From NCBI GenBank assembly GCA_020056965.1, contig JAGVGT010000028.1:1-54668 (forward strand): a stretch of DNA of 54,668 nucleotides, in the 5' to 3' direction. Shown piece by piece: positions 38,817 through 49,497 of the stretch. The position numbers were made by a program, and so were the translations under genes. Origin of the DNA: Deltaproteobacteria bacterium (GTDB lineage: Bacteria > Desulfobacterota > Desulfobulbia > Desulfobulbales > JAGXFP01). Within the stretch, counting starts at the first letter, position 1. Each line of letters begins with the position of its first letter. The notes below the pieces were generated by a model, which was not told where the DNA came from, made no database searches, and saw only the letters and a program-made list of their open reading frames with translations.

Positions 38817-38845
38817 TAGCTAGCAATTATGGGTCGTGTTGTCAA
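38817..38845 (-). promoter_or_regulatory. Promoter of the MetE-like gene
   Basis: On the minus strand TTGACA (38845-38840) and TAGCTA (38822-38817) are 17 bp apart, about 50 bp ahead of the ATG. No SAM or cobalamin riboswitch was recognised in the short leader. Confidence 0.5.
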
Positions 38846-38971
38846 TTATTTTCGGATCGGCAGGAGGGTGAACGGCCAGCCGGTCCGGGCCTTTGGCTAT
38901 GGTTCGGATCGATTATTTGTCAGCTCATCCCTTGACTGGCCGGGGAATTTTGGTTAGTTTGCCAAATTCAC

Positions 38972-39057
38972 GCGAGAGTGGCGAAATTGGTATACGCACT
39001 GGATTTAGGTTCCAGCCCACCTAGTGGATGGGGGTTCAAGTCCCCCCTCTCGCACCA
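38972..39057 (+). tRNA. tRNA-Leu (TAG)
   Basis: 86 nt with encoded CCA; acceptor GCGAGAG / CTCTCGC. The anticodon loop TTTAGGT gives TAG. A long variable arm follows the anticodon stem, as expected for class II tRNA-Leu. A TTGACT box at 38932-38937 may be its -35. Confidence 0.95.
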
Positions 39058-39128
39058 TACCGGCAGAACAAGCGCTCGCGGGCGTGTGCCATTTAAAGAT
39101 CAAGATTAAGTTGATGAGGTAAGGATAA

Positions 39129-40439
39129 ATGCAGGTTACGGTTGAAGAAGCTGGTGCCTATACCAAGCGGTTGAAGGTCGTACTCCCGGGCGAACTGGTC
39201 AAGAAGGAGATTGAAAAGGCCTACGGCAAGCTGGCCTCCGAGGTTTCCATGAAGGGCTTTCGTAAGGGCAAGGCGCCTCGTCTGGTTTTGGAGAAGAACT
39301 ATGATGCCAAGGTCAAGCACGAGGTCGGCGAAAAGTTGATCCAGGACACCTACTTTGATGCCTTGGGCGAATCCAAGCTTGATGCGGTCACCCATCCGGA
39401 AATTTACAGCCAGGTCTACGCTGACGGCGGCTCCTTCATCTATGAAGCCGAAGTGGCGATCCGCCCTGAGTTCGAACTAGGGCAGTACAAGGGGCTGGCG
39501 CTCGAACTTGAGGATGGCGCCGCCACCGAGGCTGAGATTTCCGTGGCCCTGGAATCCATGCGGCGTGAGATGGCGCCGTTACGGAGCGTCGAGGGACGCG
39601 GTATCCAAAATGACGATGTGGCGGTGATCGATTTCCAGGGCTACCACAATGGTCAGGAGATGCCCCAGGTCAAGGCCGAGAACTACTCCGTGGATGTCGG
39701 TTCCGGTCGTTTCGGCGAGGAATTTGAGAAATGCGTCATGGGCTTGCAGGCCGGCGAGAAAACCACCCGCGAGATTGATTTCCCCGCCGAATTCCCCAAC
39801 CCGGTGCTGGCTGACAAGAAGGTTGAGTTTCGCATCGAGATCAAGGACGTCAAGGAGCGGGTGCTGCCGGAGCTGGACGATGATTTTGCCAAGGAGGCCG
39901 GCTCCGAGTACGCTGGTCTGGCCGATTTGAAAAAGGCCATCGGCGACAAGATCGCTAAGGAAAAACAGGATTCCCGGGCCGGTTCCATGGCCGACAAGTT
40001 GATGATGCAGCTTCTGGAGCGGCACGATTTTGAAGTGCCGGCCCGTTTGGTGGCCTTCGAGGTCAACGCCTTGATCAAGGAGATGGAAAACCGCTTGCTG
40101 GCCCAGAACCTGACCCTGGAATCGGCCGGCGTCAAACGTGATGAGCTGGTTGATCAGTATCGGGACGTTGCCATGAAAAGGGTCAAGGGGGACTTCATTC
40201 TTAAGAAGATCGCCGAGGTTGAGGAGATTAAACTGGTTGATGCCGATATCGATCGCGGCTTCCAGCGCATCGCCCAGCAATACAATATGAAACTGGACGA
40301 GGTCCGCAAGTATTTCGGCAATCGTGACGACCTGCTGCCCTTCATGAATGAACTGTTGAGCGAGAAGATCATCAATTTCCTGCGCGATAACGCGGTCGTT
40401 ACTTCGACCTCCCCAACCGCCGCAGTCGTGGAGGCATAA
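39129..40439 (+). CDS. tig: Trigger factor
   Basis: 436 residues. It is a ribosome-bound chaperone with prolyl isomerase activity. The N-terminal ribosome-binding domain carries the signature GFRKGKAPR (about 38-46). The FKBP-like domain is about 150-240 ([18 protein letters not shown]) and the helical C-terminal arms extend to the end. AAGGATAA precedes the ATG. The stop overlaps the clpP ATG by one base (TAATG), and tig-clpP-clpX is the classical order. Confidence 0.96.
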   Translation: MQVTVEEAGAYTKRLKVVLPGELVKKEIEKAYGKLASEVSMKGFRKGKAPRLVLEKNYDAKVKHEVGEKLIQDTYFDALGESKLDAVTHPEIYSQVYADGGSFIYEAEVAIRPEFELGQYKGLALELEDGAATEAEISVALESMRREMAPLRSVEGRGIQNDDVAVIDFQGYHNGQEMPQVKAENYSVDVGSGRFGEEFEKCVMGLQAGEKTTREIDFPAEFPNPVLADKKVEFRIEIKDVKERVLPELDDDFAKEAGSEYAGLADLKKAIGDKIAKEKQDSRAGSMADKLMMQLLERHDFEVPARLVAFEVNALIKEMENRLLAQNLTLESAGVKRDELVDQYRDVAMKRVKGDFILKKIAEVEEIKLVDADIDRGFQRIAQQYNMKLDEVRKYFGNRDDLLPFMNELLSEKIINFLRDNAVVTSTSPTAAVVEA

Positions 40440-41041
40440 TGAACCTGGTGCCCATGGTCATTGAGCATAGCCCCCGGGGCGAGCGGGCCTACGATATCTA
40501 TTCCCGCCTCCTCAAGGAACGCATCGTCTTTCTGGGCTCGGCGGTCAATGACGAAATCGCTAATCTGATCGTCGCCCAGTTTCTCTTTCTGGAGGCTGAC
40601 GATCCGGACAAGGACATTACCTTTTATATCAACTCTCCCGGTGGGGTGGTAACGGCCGGGCTGGCCATTTACGACACCATGCGCTACGTCAAATGCGATA
40701 TCGCCACCCTCTGTCTGGGCCAGGCCGCCAGTATGGGCGCGGTCTTGCTGGCCGCCGGCACCGCCGGCAAGCGCTACGCCCTGCCCAATGCCCGGATCCT
40801 GATCCATCAACCCATGGGCGGTTTCCAGGGCCAGGCCACCGACATCGACATCCATGCCCGGGAGATTTTGCGGATCCGGGAGGACTTGAACCGGATTTTA
40901 GTCGAACACACCGGCCAGAAGATGAAGAAAATCCAAACCGATACCGAGCGTGACTATTTTATGAGCGCCGAAGAGGCGAAGACTTACGGGATTATCGACA
41001 AGGTTCTGCTTAAGCGGAATATTACTTCCGGCGAGGAATAA
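40439..41041 (+). CDS. clpP: ATP-dependent Clp protease proteolytic subunit
   Basis: 200 residues. Catalytic triad Ser98 ([11 protein letters not shown]), His123 (RILIHQPMG) and Asp172 ([11 protein letters not shown]). It forms the double heptamer that degrades substrates delivered by ClpX. The ATG is fused to the tig stop and clpX starts five bases after its stop, so the three genes form one operon. Confidence 0.97.
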   Translation: MNLVPMVIEHSPRGERAYDIYSRLLKERIVFLGSAVNDEIANLIVAQFLFLEADDPDKDITFYINSPGGVVTAGLAIYDTMRYVKCDIATLCLGQAASMGAVLLAAGTAGKRYALPNARILIHQPMGGFQGQATDIDIHAREILRIREDLNRILVEHTGQKMKKIQTDTERDYFMSAEEAKTYGIIDKVLLKRNITSGEE

Positions 41042-41046
41042 CGGCC

Positions 41047-42303
<1,257 letters not shown>

Positions 42304-42353
42304 AAGTAAATGGCTTGGTAAATAGTCAAGCCATAAAATAGATGGTCTCGTAA

Positions 42354-42392
42354 AGACTCGTACCCGCGTTGCCGAGTACGGGTCTTTTTTTT
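42354..42392 (+). terminator. Terminator of the tig-clpP-clpX operon
   Basis: AGACTCGTACCC pairs with GAGTACGGGTCT (two G-T wobbles), followed by eight T. It separates clpX from lon. Confidence 0.85.
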
Positions 42393-42406
42393 GATTTGTT
42401 ACGGGT

Positions 42407-42436
42407 TTGACAAAGTTGCCATCTTCGGAATAATGG
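42407..42436 (+). promoter_or_regulatory. Promoter ahead of lon
   Basis: TTGACA (42407-42412) and TAATGG (42431-42436) are 18 bp apart, about 85 bp before the lon ATG. No clear sigma-32 or CIRCE element was found. Confidence 0.5.
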
Positions 42437-42520
42437 TTAATTTGGAACTCTGTATGCTTTCAGTGGGGTCGGAGGCTGTCCGGCTCCGTGACGATTTTTT
42501 CTTTATGTGGGTTTTCAATC

Positions 42521-44929
42521 ATGGCAGAGCCGAATGTAGTAAACCGATATCCGATGATGTCCCTGCGGGACATTGTGCTGTTCCCTCATATGGTGGCGCC
42601 CCTGGTGGTCGGTCGTGATAAATCGATCAAGGCCCTGGAAAAGGCCATGTCCGGCCGTACCGAGATTTTCCTCTCCACCCAGAAAGACCCTTCGGATGAC
42701 GAGCCGAACGAAGAGGGGATTTACCACTTCGGAACCATCGCCAAGGTCATGCAGCTTCTGAAGCTGCCCGACGGCACCATCAAGGCTCTGGTCGAGGGCA
42801 GGCGTCGGGCCAGGATTATCGGCTTCTTTAATCTTGGTGATTATATCGAAGTCGAGGTCGAGGAACCGGCCGAACCGGTTCTGGAACCGGCCGAGGGGGT
42901 CGCCTATCTGCGTGAAATCCACGAGACGTTTAACGAGTATGCCAAGGATCGCAAGAAACTGCCGCAGGAGGTGTTGGTCTCGGTGGCCAAGATCGATTCC
43001 CCCGGTAAGTTCGCCGATGTCCTGGCCGCCCACCTGCCAGTGAAGCCGGCCGACAAGCAGGCTATTCTGGAGGCCGTTGAACTGCAACCTCGCCTGGAGG
43101 TTCTTCTCAGTCTACTGTATCGGGAAATCGAGGTCGCCTCCATCGAAGGGCGAATTCGGGCCAAGGTCAAGCAGAAGATGGACAAGACTCAGAAGGATTA
43201 CTACGTATCCGAACAGATCAAGGCCCTGCAGAAAGAAATCGGTCAGGGCGATGATCCGGCCACCGAGATGGCTGAACTGGAAAGGTCCATCCAGGAGAAA
43301 CATCTGCCGGCATCGGCCCGTGACCGGGCCGAGAAGGAATTCAAGAAGCTCAAGATGATGCAGCCCATGTCGGCCGAGGCCACCGTGGTGCGTAACTATA
43401 TTGACGCCATCCTGGGGCTGCCCTGGCTGGATCGCTCCGAAAGCGTCATCGACATTCGCCGGGCCGAGGAGATTCTCGAGGCCGACCATTTTGGCCTCGC
43501 CAAGCCCAAGGAGCGAATCCTTGAATATCTGGCCGTCCAGGCCCAGGTCAAGAAGATCAGGGGGCCGATCCTCTGTCTGGTCGGGCCTCCCGGCGTCGGC
43601 AAGACCTCACTGTGCAAGTCGGTGGCCCGGGCCATGGATCGCGAGTTTATCCGCCTTTCATTGGGTGGGGTCCGTGACGAGGCTGAGGTCCGCGGCCATC
43701 GCCGTACCTATATCGGTGCCATGCCAGGCAAAATTATTCAGTCGCTGCAGAAGGCCAAGGTCAACAATCCGGTGTTCTGCCTGGACGAAGTGGACAAGAT
43801 GTCCACCGATTTCCGGGGTGATCCGGCCTCTGCCTTGCTGGAGGTTCTCGATCCCGAACAGAACAATGCCTTCAACGACCATTACCTGGATCTGGACTAC
43901 GATCTTTCCAATATTTTCTTCATCACCACTGCCAACAGTCTGCAGAACATCCCGGCCCCGCTTCGGGACCGCATGGAGATCATCAAGCTGAACGGCTATA
44001 CCGAAGAGGATAAACTACGCATTGCCCAGGATTTCCTGGTGCCGCGCCAGCTGGAGGCCAATGGTTTCGAAGCCGACGACATCGTCTTGCATGACACTGC
44101 CGTCATGGAGATCATCAGAAGCTATACCCGCGAGGCCGGAGTGCGTGACCTGGAGAGGAGTATCGCCTCCATCTGCCGGAAGATCGCTAAGGAAAGGTTA
44201 AAGAAGGACCCGACCAAAAAGTACCGGCTTTCAGCCAAGGCGGCAGCCGGGTATCTAGGGGTGGCTAAGCATCGGTTTGGTTTGGCCGAAAAGGCCGATG
44301 AGATCGGCATGGCCACCGGTCTGGCCTGGACCGAGGTGGGCGGCGAGATGCTGCAGATCGAAACCGTGCTGATGCCGGGCAAAGGGCAGTTGACCATCAC
44401 CGGCAAGCTTGGCGAGGTCATGCAGGAGTCGGCTCAGGCCGCTTTGAGCTACATCCGCTCCCGCTCGGTCTGTCTGGGCTTTGCCCCGGACTTTTATCAG
44501 AAGCTGGATATTCATATCCACGTGCCGGAAGGGGCGATTCCCAAGGATGGCCCCTCGGCTGGCATCACTATGGCCACCTCGATGCTTTCGGCGCTTATGC
44601 AGGTACCGGTACGCAAGGATGTCGCCATGACCGGTGAGATCACCCTGCGCGGTCGGGTTTTACCGATCGGCGGGCTTACCGAAAAACTCCTGGCCGCTAA
44701 GCGTGGCAATATCCGCAAGGTCTTGATCCCCAAGGATAACGAACGTGATCTGGCCGAGATCCCGGCCCGGATCGTCAAGAGCTTGGAGATTGAGCTGGTG
44801 GAGTCCATTGATGAAGTCTTGGACAAGGCCTTGGTTTTGCCCGAAGGGGACAAGCTGTTCAAGGGGTTGCCGATGGTCGGCAGGTTTTGTGCGGCCACGG
44901 TCGATGATGCCGCCAAGGCCGCCCATTGA
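42521..44929 (+). CDS. lon: ATP-dependent Lon protease
   Basis: 802 residues from ATG 42521; a GTG at 42488 is open but gives a tail without family similarity. The N-terminal substrate-binding domain starts [16 protein letters not shown]. The AAA+ module has Walker [10 protein letters not shown] near 354, and the C-terminal protease has Ser679 ([10 protein letters not shown]) and Lys722 ([11 protein letters not shown]), the same numbering as E. coli Lon. It degrades misfolded and regulatory proteins. It stands in its own unit after clpX. Confidence 0.96.
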   Translation: MAEPNVVNRYPMMSLRDIVLFPHMVAPLVVGRDKSIKALEKAMSGRTEIFLSTQKDPSDDEPNEEGIYHFGTIAKVMQLLKLPDGTIKALVEGRRRARIIGFFNLGDYIEVEVEEPAEPVLEPAEGVAYLREIHETFNEYAKDRKKLPQEVLVSVAKIDSPGKFADVLAAHLPVKPADKQAILEAVELQPRLEVLLSLLYREIEVASIEGRIRAKVKQKMDKTQKDYYVSEQIKALQKEIGQGDDPATEMAELERSIQEKHLPASARDRAEKEFKKLKMMQPMSAEATVVRNYIDAILGLPWLDRSESVIDIRRAEEILEADHFGLAKPKERILEYLAVQAQVKKIRGPILCLVGPPGVGKTSLCKSVARAMDREFIRLSLGGVRDEAEVRGHRRTYIGAMPGKIIQSLQKAKVNNPVFCLDEVDKMSTDFRGDPASALLEVLDPEQNNAFNDHYLDLDYDLSNIFFITTANSLQNIPAPLRDRMEIIKLNGYTEEDKLRIAQDFLVPRQLEANGFEADDIVLHDTAVMEIIRSYTREAGVRDLERSIASICRKIAKERLKKDPTKKYRLSAKAAAGYLGVAKHRFGLAEKADEIGMATGLAWTEVGGEMLQIETVLMPGKGQLTITGKLGEVMQESAQAALSYIRSRSVCLGFAPDFYQKLDIHIHVPEGAIPKDGPSAGITMATSMLSALMQVPVRKDVAMTGEITLRGRVLPIGGLTEKLLAAKRGNIRKVLIPKDNERDLAEIPARIVKSLEIELVESIDEVLDKALVLPEGDKLFKGLPMVGRFCAATVDDAAKAAH

Positions 44930-44966
44930 GGGCAGCCAATAATCTTTGCCGGGCCGGTGTTTTCTA

Positions 44967-44994
44967 TTGACGACCCGGTCTGATCTTGTTAAAA
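44967..44994 (+). promoter_or_regulatory. Promoter of the tRNA-Val/tRNA-Asp unit
   Basis: TTGACG (44967-44972) and TTAAAA (44989-44994) are 16 bp apart, 20 bp before the first tRNA. Confidence 0.6.
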
Positions 44995-45013
44995 AAGACC
45001 GTCTCGGAACACA

Positions 45014-45089
45014 GGGCGAATAGCTCAGCTGGGAGAGCATCGGCCTTACAAGCCGAGGGTCACAGGTTCGATCCCTGTTTCGCCCACCA
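45014..45089 (+). tRNA. tRNA-Val (TAC)
   Basis: 76 nt with encoded CCA; acceptor GGGCGAA / TTCGCCC. The anticodon loop CTTACAA gives TAC. D- and T-arms are canonical. Confidence 0.96.
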
Positions 45090-45107
45090 AGTGACGTTTA
45101 CATTTGC

Positions 45108-45184
45108 GGAGTGGTAGTTCAGTCGGTTAGAATGCCGGCCTGTCACGCCGGAGGTCGCGGGTTCGAGCCCCGTCCGCTCCGCCA
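45108..45184 (+). tRNA. tRNA-Asp (GTC)
   Basis: 77 nt with encoded CCA; acceptor GGAGTGG / CCGCTCC with one G-T pair. The anticodon loop CTGTCAC gives GTC. It is 18 bp after tRNA-Val and ends at the shared terminator. Confidence 0.96.
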
Positions 45185-45193
45185 GTAATACCA

Positions 45194-45229
45194 GGGGGTC
45201 AGCCAGAAATGGCTGACCCCCATTTTTTT
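45194..45229 (+). terminator. Terminator of the tRNA pair
   Basis: GGGGGTCAGCCA and TGGCTGACCCCC form a perfect 12-bp stem with a GAAA loop, followed by seven T. Confidence 0.93.
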
Positions 45230-45330
45230 GTTTTACCGTACTGCAAAGCTAAAGATTGCCATTTTCGCTGGTCGTCTGGTAATAAAATCAAGCTGAATCA
45301 ACTTTGCGTTTTTTTATACTGGGGGCTAGG

Positions 45331-46086
45331 ATGAAAAATAATATATTTGTCACCATTACCATCGGCACGCTTCTGTTTCTCAGCGCTGGTAAATTGCCAA
45401 ATGCCGGTGCAACCGGTTTTGACGACCCAAACATCAAGGCATTACATGATTCGGTAGACTCCATGCGGGGCAAGGCTGAAAGGGGCGATCCCGAGGCTCA
45501 GAACGGGTTGGGAATGATCAACCTGTACGGGTTTGGGGGCAAGCAGGACTTGAGCGCAGCGAAAAGCTGGTTTGAGAAGGCTGCCAACCAGGGTTACCCC
45601 GAGGCCATTGTCCAACTTGGTAATATCTACGAAAACGGTATGGGCGTTGAGAAGGATGTTGCCAAGGCGGTGGCTTTGTATCGTAAGGCTGCAGATTTGA
45701 ACTATCCCCAAGCGCGCTTTCGCCTGGGGCTTCTCCAGCTTAACGGCACAGGTATGATCAAGAACGAAATCGAGGGAGTGAAATTGTTGCGTGCGGCCTG
45801 CGATAACGGCTACCGAACCTCCTGTGGTGTGTTGATGTGGCGGGAAAACAAACTTGATGAGGCCCTTGCCGCCTTCAATCTGCAATGCCAGGCCGGCGAC
45901 CAGCTTGCTTGCGGATTCCAGGCCCAGCTTGCTCCGTCCCTTGCCGGTGGCGAGGGGGGGCGGAAGGGCAGAGATGGGCAGGGTGGGGTGGGAATTTATC
46001 TGGTCATAGGTCTGGTGCTGGTTGGCCTGTTGATTTTCTGGCTGATCCGTAATGACCCGGGTGATGACGAGAAAAAGGCCGAGTAG
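45331..46086 (+). CDS. Sel1-repeat protein with signal peptide and C-terminal membrane helix
   Basis: 251 residues from ATG 45331, with GGGGG upstream. A signal-like N-terminus (MKNNIFVTITIGTLLFLSAG) is followed by three to four Sel1/TPR-like repeats (about 50-160), for example AAKSWFEKAANQGYPEAIVQ and AVALYRKAADLNYPQARF. A C-terminal hydrophobic helix (about 222-244) and a charged end follow. Sel1 proteins are adaptors that scaffold protein complexes. The protein is likely held to the membrane, with repeats in the periplasm. Partner unknown. Confidence 0.82.
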   Translation: MKNNIFVTITIGTLLFLSAGKLPNAGATGFDDPNIKALHDSVDSMRGKAERGDPEAQNGLGMINLYGFGGKQDLSAAKSWFEKAANQGYPEAIVQLGNIYENGMGVEKDVAKAVALYRKAADLNYPQARFRLGLLQLNGTGMIKNEIEGVKLLRAACDNGYRTSCGVLMWRENKLDEALAAFNLQCQAGDQLACGFQAQLAPSLAGGEGGRKGRDGQGGVGIYLVIGLVLVGLLIFWLIRNDPGDDEKKAE

Positions 46087-46251
46087 GGAGCGCCTTGATT
46101 CCTTCCGCCAATCTGGCTTTGTTCGAATACAACACCAAAATTGGCGGCGCTTAGTTACAGAGGCCCCGATGATTAGAGAGTTTCTTGATCGAATTTTGTA
46201 ATTGTAAAAGTAGAAATATTTGACCAGATGTAACCTGCCAGGGAGTATTGG

Positions 46252-46494
46252 ATGCGGGATGCCGATAAGAAACTGATAGAAGAAATCATCGGTAGTATGT
46301 CCTGTTCAAAAGGTTTCAGGTGTGCTGAATCAGGCTTTGAAAATCTTTGTAAAGCCAGGGACTTCGGGGTTGAAAGTTATCTCGATTGTCTGGACGAGGC
46401 TCGAAGCCTCTGTAAATTCGCCTTGCCGTTTGCCGATATCTATCTTTGCCAGTGCCCTTTACGGGTTTTTTTGGCGAAGAAGCTGAAGAAATAG
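46252..46494 (+). CDS. Small cysteine-rich protein of unknown function
   Basis: 80 residues. GGGAG lies seven bases before the ATG. Seven cysteines at 18, 24, 33, 46, 54, 66 and 68 sit in a pattern CSKGFRC...FENLC...YLDCLDE...LCKF...CQCP, ending in a basic tail. No signal peptide is present, so it is likely cytoplasmic and the cysteines could bind zinc or a cluster. I do not recognise a named family. Spacing and composition look like a real gene. No operon partner is within 160 bp. Confidence 0.65.
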   Translation: MRDADKKLIEEIIGSMSCSKGFRCAESGFENLCKARDFGVESYLDCLDEARSLCKFALPFADIYLCQCPLRVFLAKKLKK

Positions 46495-46918
46495 AAATTG
46501 GTATAGGTTCCTGTGGTTCCCAAAGAACCTCGTCTGCCGCTTTCCTGTTCAGCCAATAATAATGAGAGCCTGCCGCTGGTGCGGTAGGGATTAATCGTTT
46601 CATTGATTTAGGGTTGACTTAAATGCCTTATGGGTTTAAGCTTTAACTTAAATGCTTTTCTCTCCTTTGTGTGAGCCCTGCTATCCGAATTCATCGCCCC
46701 CCCGATAACCGGATATGCAGGGCTTTTTTTGTTTTCGCTGACCCACTTTAATCGCTTCAAAGGCTAACCAGTGCTCGGTATATGTACTCCGGATGGTCTT
46801 TATTCTGACGAGTTTGTTCTTGATAATTGTCTGAAAATCTGCGAAATTCCCCTCCTTGGCTGAGAGATTTGAGCACGTTCCCCTGGATGAGGTCCCCCCG
46901 GACCAAGGCGAGAATGTT
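46495..46918 (+). other. 420-bp intergenic region with one strong terminator
   Basis: Holds no protein gene that I can support. It has near-repeats of TTAAATGC (around 46619 and 46647) ahead of a strong terminator at 46674-46731. The stretch before the terminator could be the 3' untranslated region of the Cys-rich gene or a small RNA. Confidence 0.4.
46674..46731 (+). terminator. Intrinsic terminator
   Basis: AGCCCTGC-TATCCG pairs with CGGATA-T-GCAGGGCT across a 22-nt loop, followed by seven T. It lies 180 bp beyond the Cys-rich gene. Confidence 0.85.
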
Positions 46919-47743
46919 ATGAGATTGCGTTACCAATCCAGGTGTCTTTGCCCAACCTTGACAGCGATGGTCGTGTTACTGGGTGGGCTGTTGTGTTGTT
47001 GGTCTGGCGCGTCGGCCAAAACAGCGGAAGTTGCAGTTGCGTCACTGCCTTTCAGGCCTGGAGAAAGTCAGGTTTACGAACTGCGTTGGGGAATAATTCC
47101 TGCCGGGTTTGCCGAGTTGGCCGTTTTGCCAATGGCCGAGTTGGGCGGTGTACAAAGTTGGCATTTTCGGTTGTCGGTTCGAACTAATGAATTCGTCGAT
47201 ATATTTTATAAGGTCAGAGATAAAATCGAGGCCTTTGCCGACCAGTCGCTTCGGGAGTCTTTTCGTTACCGTAAGACCCAACGTGAGGGGCGATCAGTGC
47301 GCGACGAGGAGATTCGCTTCGATATCGACAAGGGTTGTGCCACTTATAGCAATAAAGGTGAGGTTTCCCCGGCCATCAGTTTGATGGCCGGCACCATCGA
47401 CCCCCTTACGGCCGTCTTCTTTGTCCGCAGCCAACCCCTCAGGGAGGGGCTCGAAATTGTTCGCCCGATTACGGACGGGAAAAAGAACGTCTTCGGGGTG
47501 GCTCGGGTGTTGAGTCGCGAAAACATCGAAATCAACGGAGTTCAGATTGACAGCTTCCGGGTAGAGCCAGATCTTCGAGATGTTGCAGGGGTCTTCGAAA
47601 AAAGTGATAAATCGCGAATTTCCCTTTGGTTTACCGCCGATGAGCGGCATTTGTTGGTAAAAGTTGAAGGTAAGGTTGTAGTGGGTTCATTTACCGGCAC
47701 CCTCATTGACCATCCTGGTGCAAACATGCTGCCGATGGATTGA
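46919..47743 (+). CDS. DUF3108-domain periplasmic protein
   Basis: 274 residues from ATG 46919, chosen because the signal peptide (about 1-33, ending ASA) begins there; the longer frame starts at an unconvincing TTG. The DUF3108 pattern includes ELRWGIIPAGFAELAV, VDIFYKVRDKIEAFADQS and FRYRKTQREG, with LMAGTIDPLTAVFFVRSQPL. The C-terminus has DKSRISLWFTADERHLLVKV. Function of DUF3108 is unknown; it is a periplasmic beta-rich fold. The next gene starts five bases after its stop, so the two are one unit. Confidence 0.85.
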   Translation: MRLRYQSRCLCPTLTAMVVLLGGLLCCWSGASAKTAEVAVASLPFRPGESQVYELRWGIIPAGFAELAVLPMAELGGVQSWHFRLSVRTNEFVDIFYKVRDKIEAFADQSLRESFRYRKTQREGRSVRDEEIRFDIDKGCATYSNKGEVSPAISLMAGTIDPLTAVFFVRSQPLREGLEIVRPITDGKKNVFGVARVLSRENIEINGVQIDSFRVEPDLRDVAGVFEKSDKSRISLWFTADERHLLVKVEGKVVVGSFTGTLIDHPGANMLPMD

Positions 47744-47747
47744 GACT

Positions 47748-48515
47748 ATGGTCAGGGTGACAAACAATATTTTTAAGACTGCCGCCGGATTTTTTGTTGT
47801 TGCGCTGGGATTGTTTGCCTTGGTTGGATCCGTGTACGCTCTGGTCCCCGAGATGGTTGAAGTAAAGGGAGGCTGCTACCGAATGGGGGACGGCTTCGGA
47901 GAAGGTGGGCTTGACGAATATCCGGTCCATGAAGTTTGTGTCGGTACCTTTTTTATCGGTCGCTACGAGGTAACCCAACATGAGTGGCAGACCCTTATGG
48001 GTAACAATCCTTCCCGTTTTCAGAAAGGCGATGACTATCCGGTAGAGAATGTCAGTTGGGAAGGTGCACAAGAGTTTATCCGGAGACTCAACCGGTTGAT
48101 CGGTGGTGGGTATCGCCTGCCCAGTGAGGCTGAATGGGAATATGCCTGCCGAAGCGGCGGTCTGGATGAAAAATATTGCGGCGGAGAAGCATTGGGAGAT
48201 TTTTCACGGTATCTGGCAAACAGCTTCTCTGCGTCGCAACGGGTTGGTACCCGTTTTCCCAACGGTCTGGGGATTTACGATATGAGCGGTAACGTCTGGG
48301 AGTGGGTTGAGGACTGGTATGATAAGGATTATTACCGGTCAAGTCCTAGGCTTAACCCGACCGGGCCCCCAGCCGGATTTTACAAGGTCTCCCGGGGTGG
48401 TTCCTGGGATTATGGGCCCTGGTTCAATCGCCCTAGTGCTAGATTTTGTTCCTGGCCAGATCTTGGATATTTCGCTCTCGGATTCCGCTTGGCCAGGACA
48501 CCGCCGATTCCATGA
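47748..48515 (+). CDS. Secreted FGE-sulfatase-domain protein lacking catalytic cysteines
   Basis: 255 residues from ATG 47748. A signal peptide or anchor (about 1-32) is followed by the FGE-sulfatase fold: MVEVKGGCYRMGDGFGEGG, ISRYEVT-like IGRYEVTQHEWQTLM, VSWEGAQEFIRRLN, YRLPSEAEWEYACRSG, GIYDMSGNVWEWVEDWYD and RGGSWDYGPWFNR. In true formylglycine-generating enzymes the GGSW strand is followed by the two active-site Cys; here that stretch is DYGPWFNRPSARFC, so formylglycine formation is unlikely. Many bacterial members are non-catalytic binding modules. It is coupled to the DUF3108 gene. Confidence 0.85.
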   Translation: MVRVTNNIFKTAAGFFVVALGLFALVGSVYALVPEMVEVKGGCYRMGDGFGEGGLDEYPVHEVCVGTFFIGRYEVTQHEWQTLMGNNPSRFQKGDDYPVENVSWEGAQEFIRRLNRLIGGGYRLPSEAEWEYACRSGGLDEKYCGGEALGDFSRYLANSFSASQRVGTRFPNGLGIYDMSGNVWEWVEDWYDKDYYRSSPRLNPTGPPAGFYKVSRGGSWDYGPWFNRPSARFCSWPDLGYFALGFRLARTPPIP

Positions 48516-48705
48516 AAAAACTACATCAAAAATAGGTTGTCCCGAGGTTTATATTACTCTCCCGGTCATTTCTGAAGTAACTCCGGAGTGATTGTGGAGT
48601 GTCCAACAAACCCTTGACACCTCTCCCTGCCTAAAGTTACTTTGTCGAAGAAGCCATGCCGTTGGTATTCCCGACGGTGTGGCTATTTATTGTGGAACGG
48701 TGACA

Positions 48706-49497
48706 ATGCTTTTGCAACGCATAGAAAATATCGGTGAGCTGACCCTCTATTATTTGCATGATCTGGGGCGCATGGGTCTGTTTCTCTTGCGCACCTTGCG
48801 TGGTGGGGTGCAACAGCCTTTCCGTTTCCGGGCGATGTTGCGACAAATCCGGGAAATCGGGGCCAATTCCATGGGAGTGATCTTCTTCACTGCGGCTTTC
48901 ACCGGCATGGTCCTCGGTTTGCAAGGCTATTACACCCTCCGTAAGTTCGGTTCCGAAGGCATGCTCGGTTCAGCCGTATCCCTCTCTCTCCTCCGGGAGA
49001 TGGGTCCGGTTCTTACTGCCCTGATGGTCACCGGTAGAGCCGGATCCGCAATGTGTGCCGAGGTTGGGATCATGCGGAACAGTGAGCAGATTGACGCCTT
49101 GGAGTGCATGGCCATCGATCCTTTCCGGTATCTGCTCATGCCCAAGTTTCTGGCCACGATGATCTCCCTGCCGCTGTTGACCATGGTCTTTAACGTGGTC
49201 GGTATTTTCGGTGGATATCTTGCGGGGGTCAAGCTTCTGGGGGTCAACCCCGGGGCATTTTTTAACGGCATGGAACAAAGCGTGGTTAATAAGGACATCA
49301 TCATGGGTCTTGTTAAATCACTGGTATTTGGCCTACTGATCGTATGGATTTGCACCGGCCGTGGCTATTTTGTTCATCAGATTCGCGGCGCCGGTTATGG
49401 CGCCGAGGCGGTCAGCCGGGTGACCACCCAGGCGGTGGTTATCTCCTCCATTTCGATCTTATTGTGGGATTATATTCTCACCGCCATCCTCCTATGA
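48706..49497 (+). CDS. mlaE: Mla phospholipid-transport ABC permease MlaE
   Basis: 263 residues from ATG 48706. A long open frame runs further upstream but has no family similarity. Five to six membrane segments are present. Typical MlaE motifs are VIFFTAAFTGMVLGLQ, REMGPVLTALMVTGRAGSAM and EQIDALECMAIDPFRYL. MlaE is the inner-membrane permease of the MlaFED complex that moves phospholipids between outer and inner membrane. It overlaps mlaF by four bases (ATGA). No STAS-domain (MlaB) gene adjoins it. Confidence 0.93.
   Translation: MLLQRIENIGELTLYYLHDLGRMGLFLLRTLRGGVQQPFRFRAMLRQIREIGANSMGVIFFTAAFTGMVLGLQGYYTLRKFGSEGMLGSAVSLSLLREMGPVLTALMVTGRAGSAMCAEVGIMRNSEQIDALECMAIDPFRYLLMPKFLATMISLPLLTMVFNVVGIFGGYLAGVKLLGVNPGAFFNGMEQSVVNKDIIMGLVKSLVFGLLIVWICTGRGYFVHQIRGAGYGAEAVSRVTTQAVVISSISILLWDYILTAILL

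Noticed and set aside
45331-46086. Thought of as an HcpA-type secreted beta-lactamase-like Sel1 protein
   Set aside because: Sel1 repeats are present but the paired cysteines of the Hcp family are missing.
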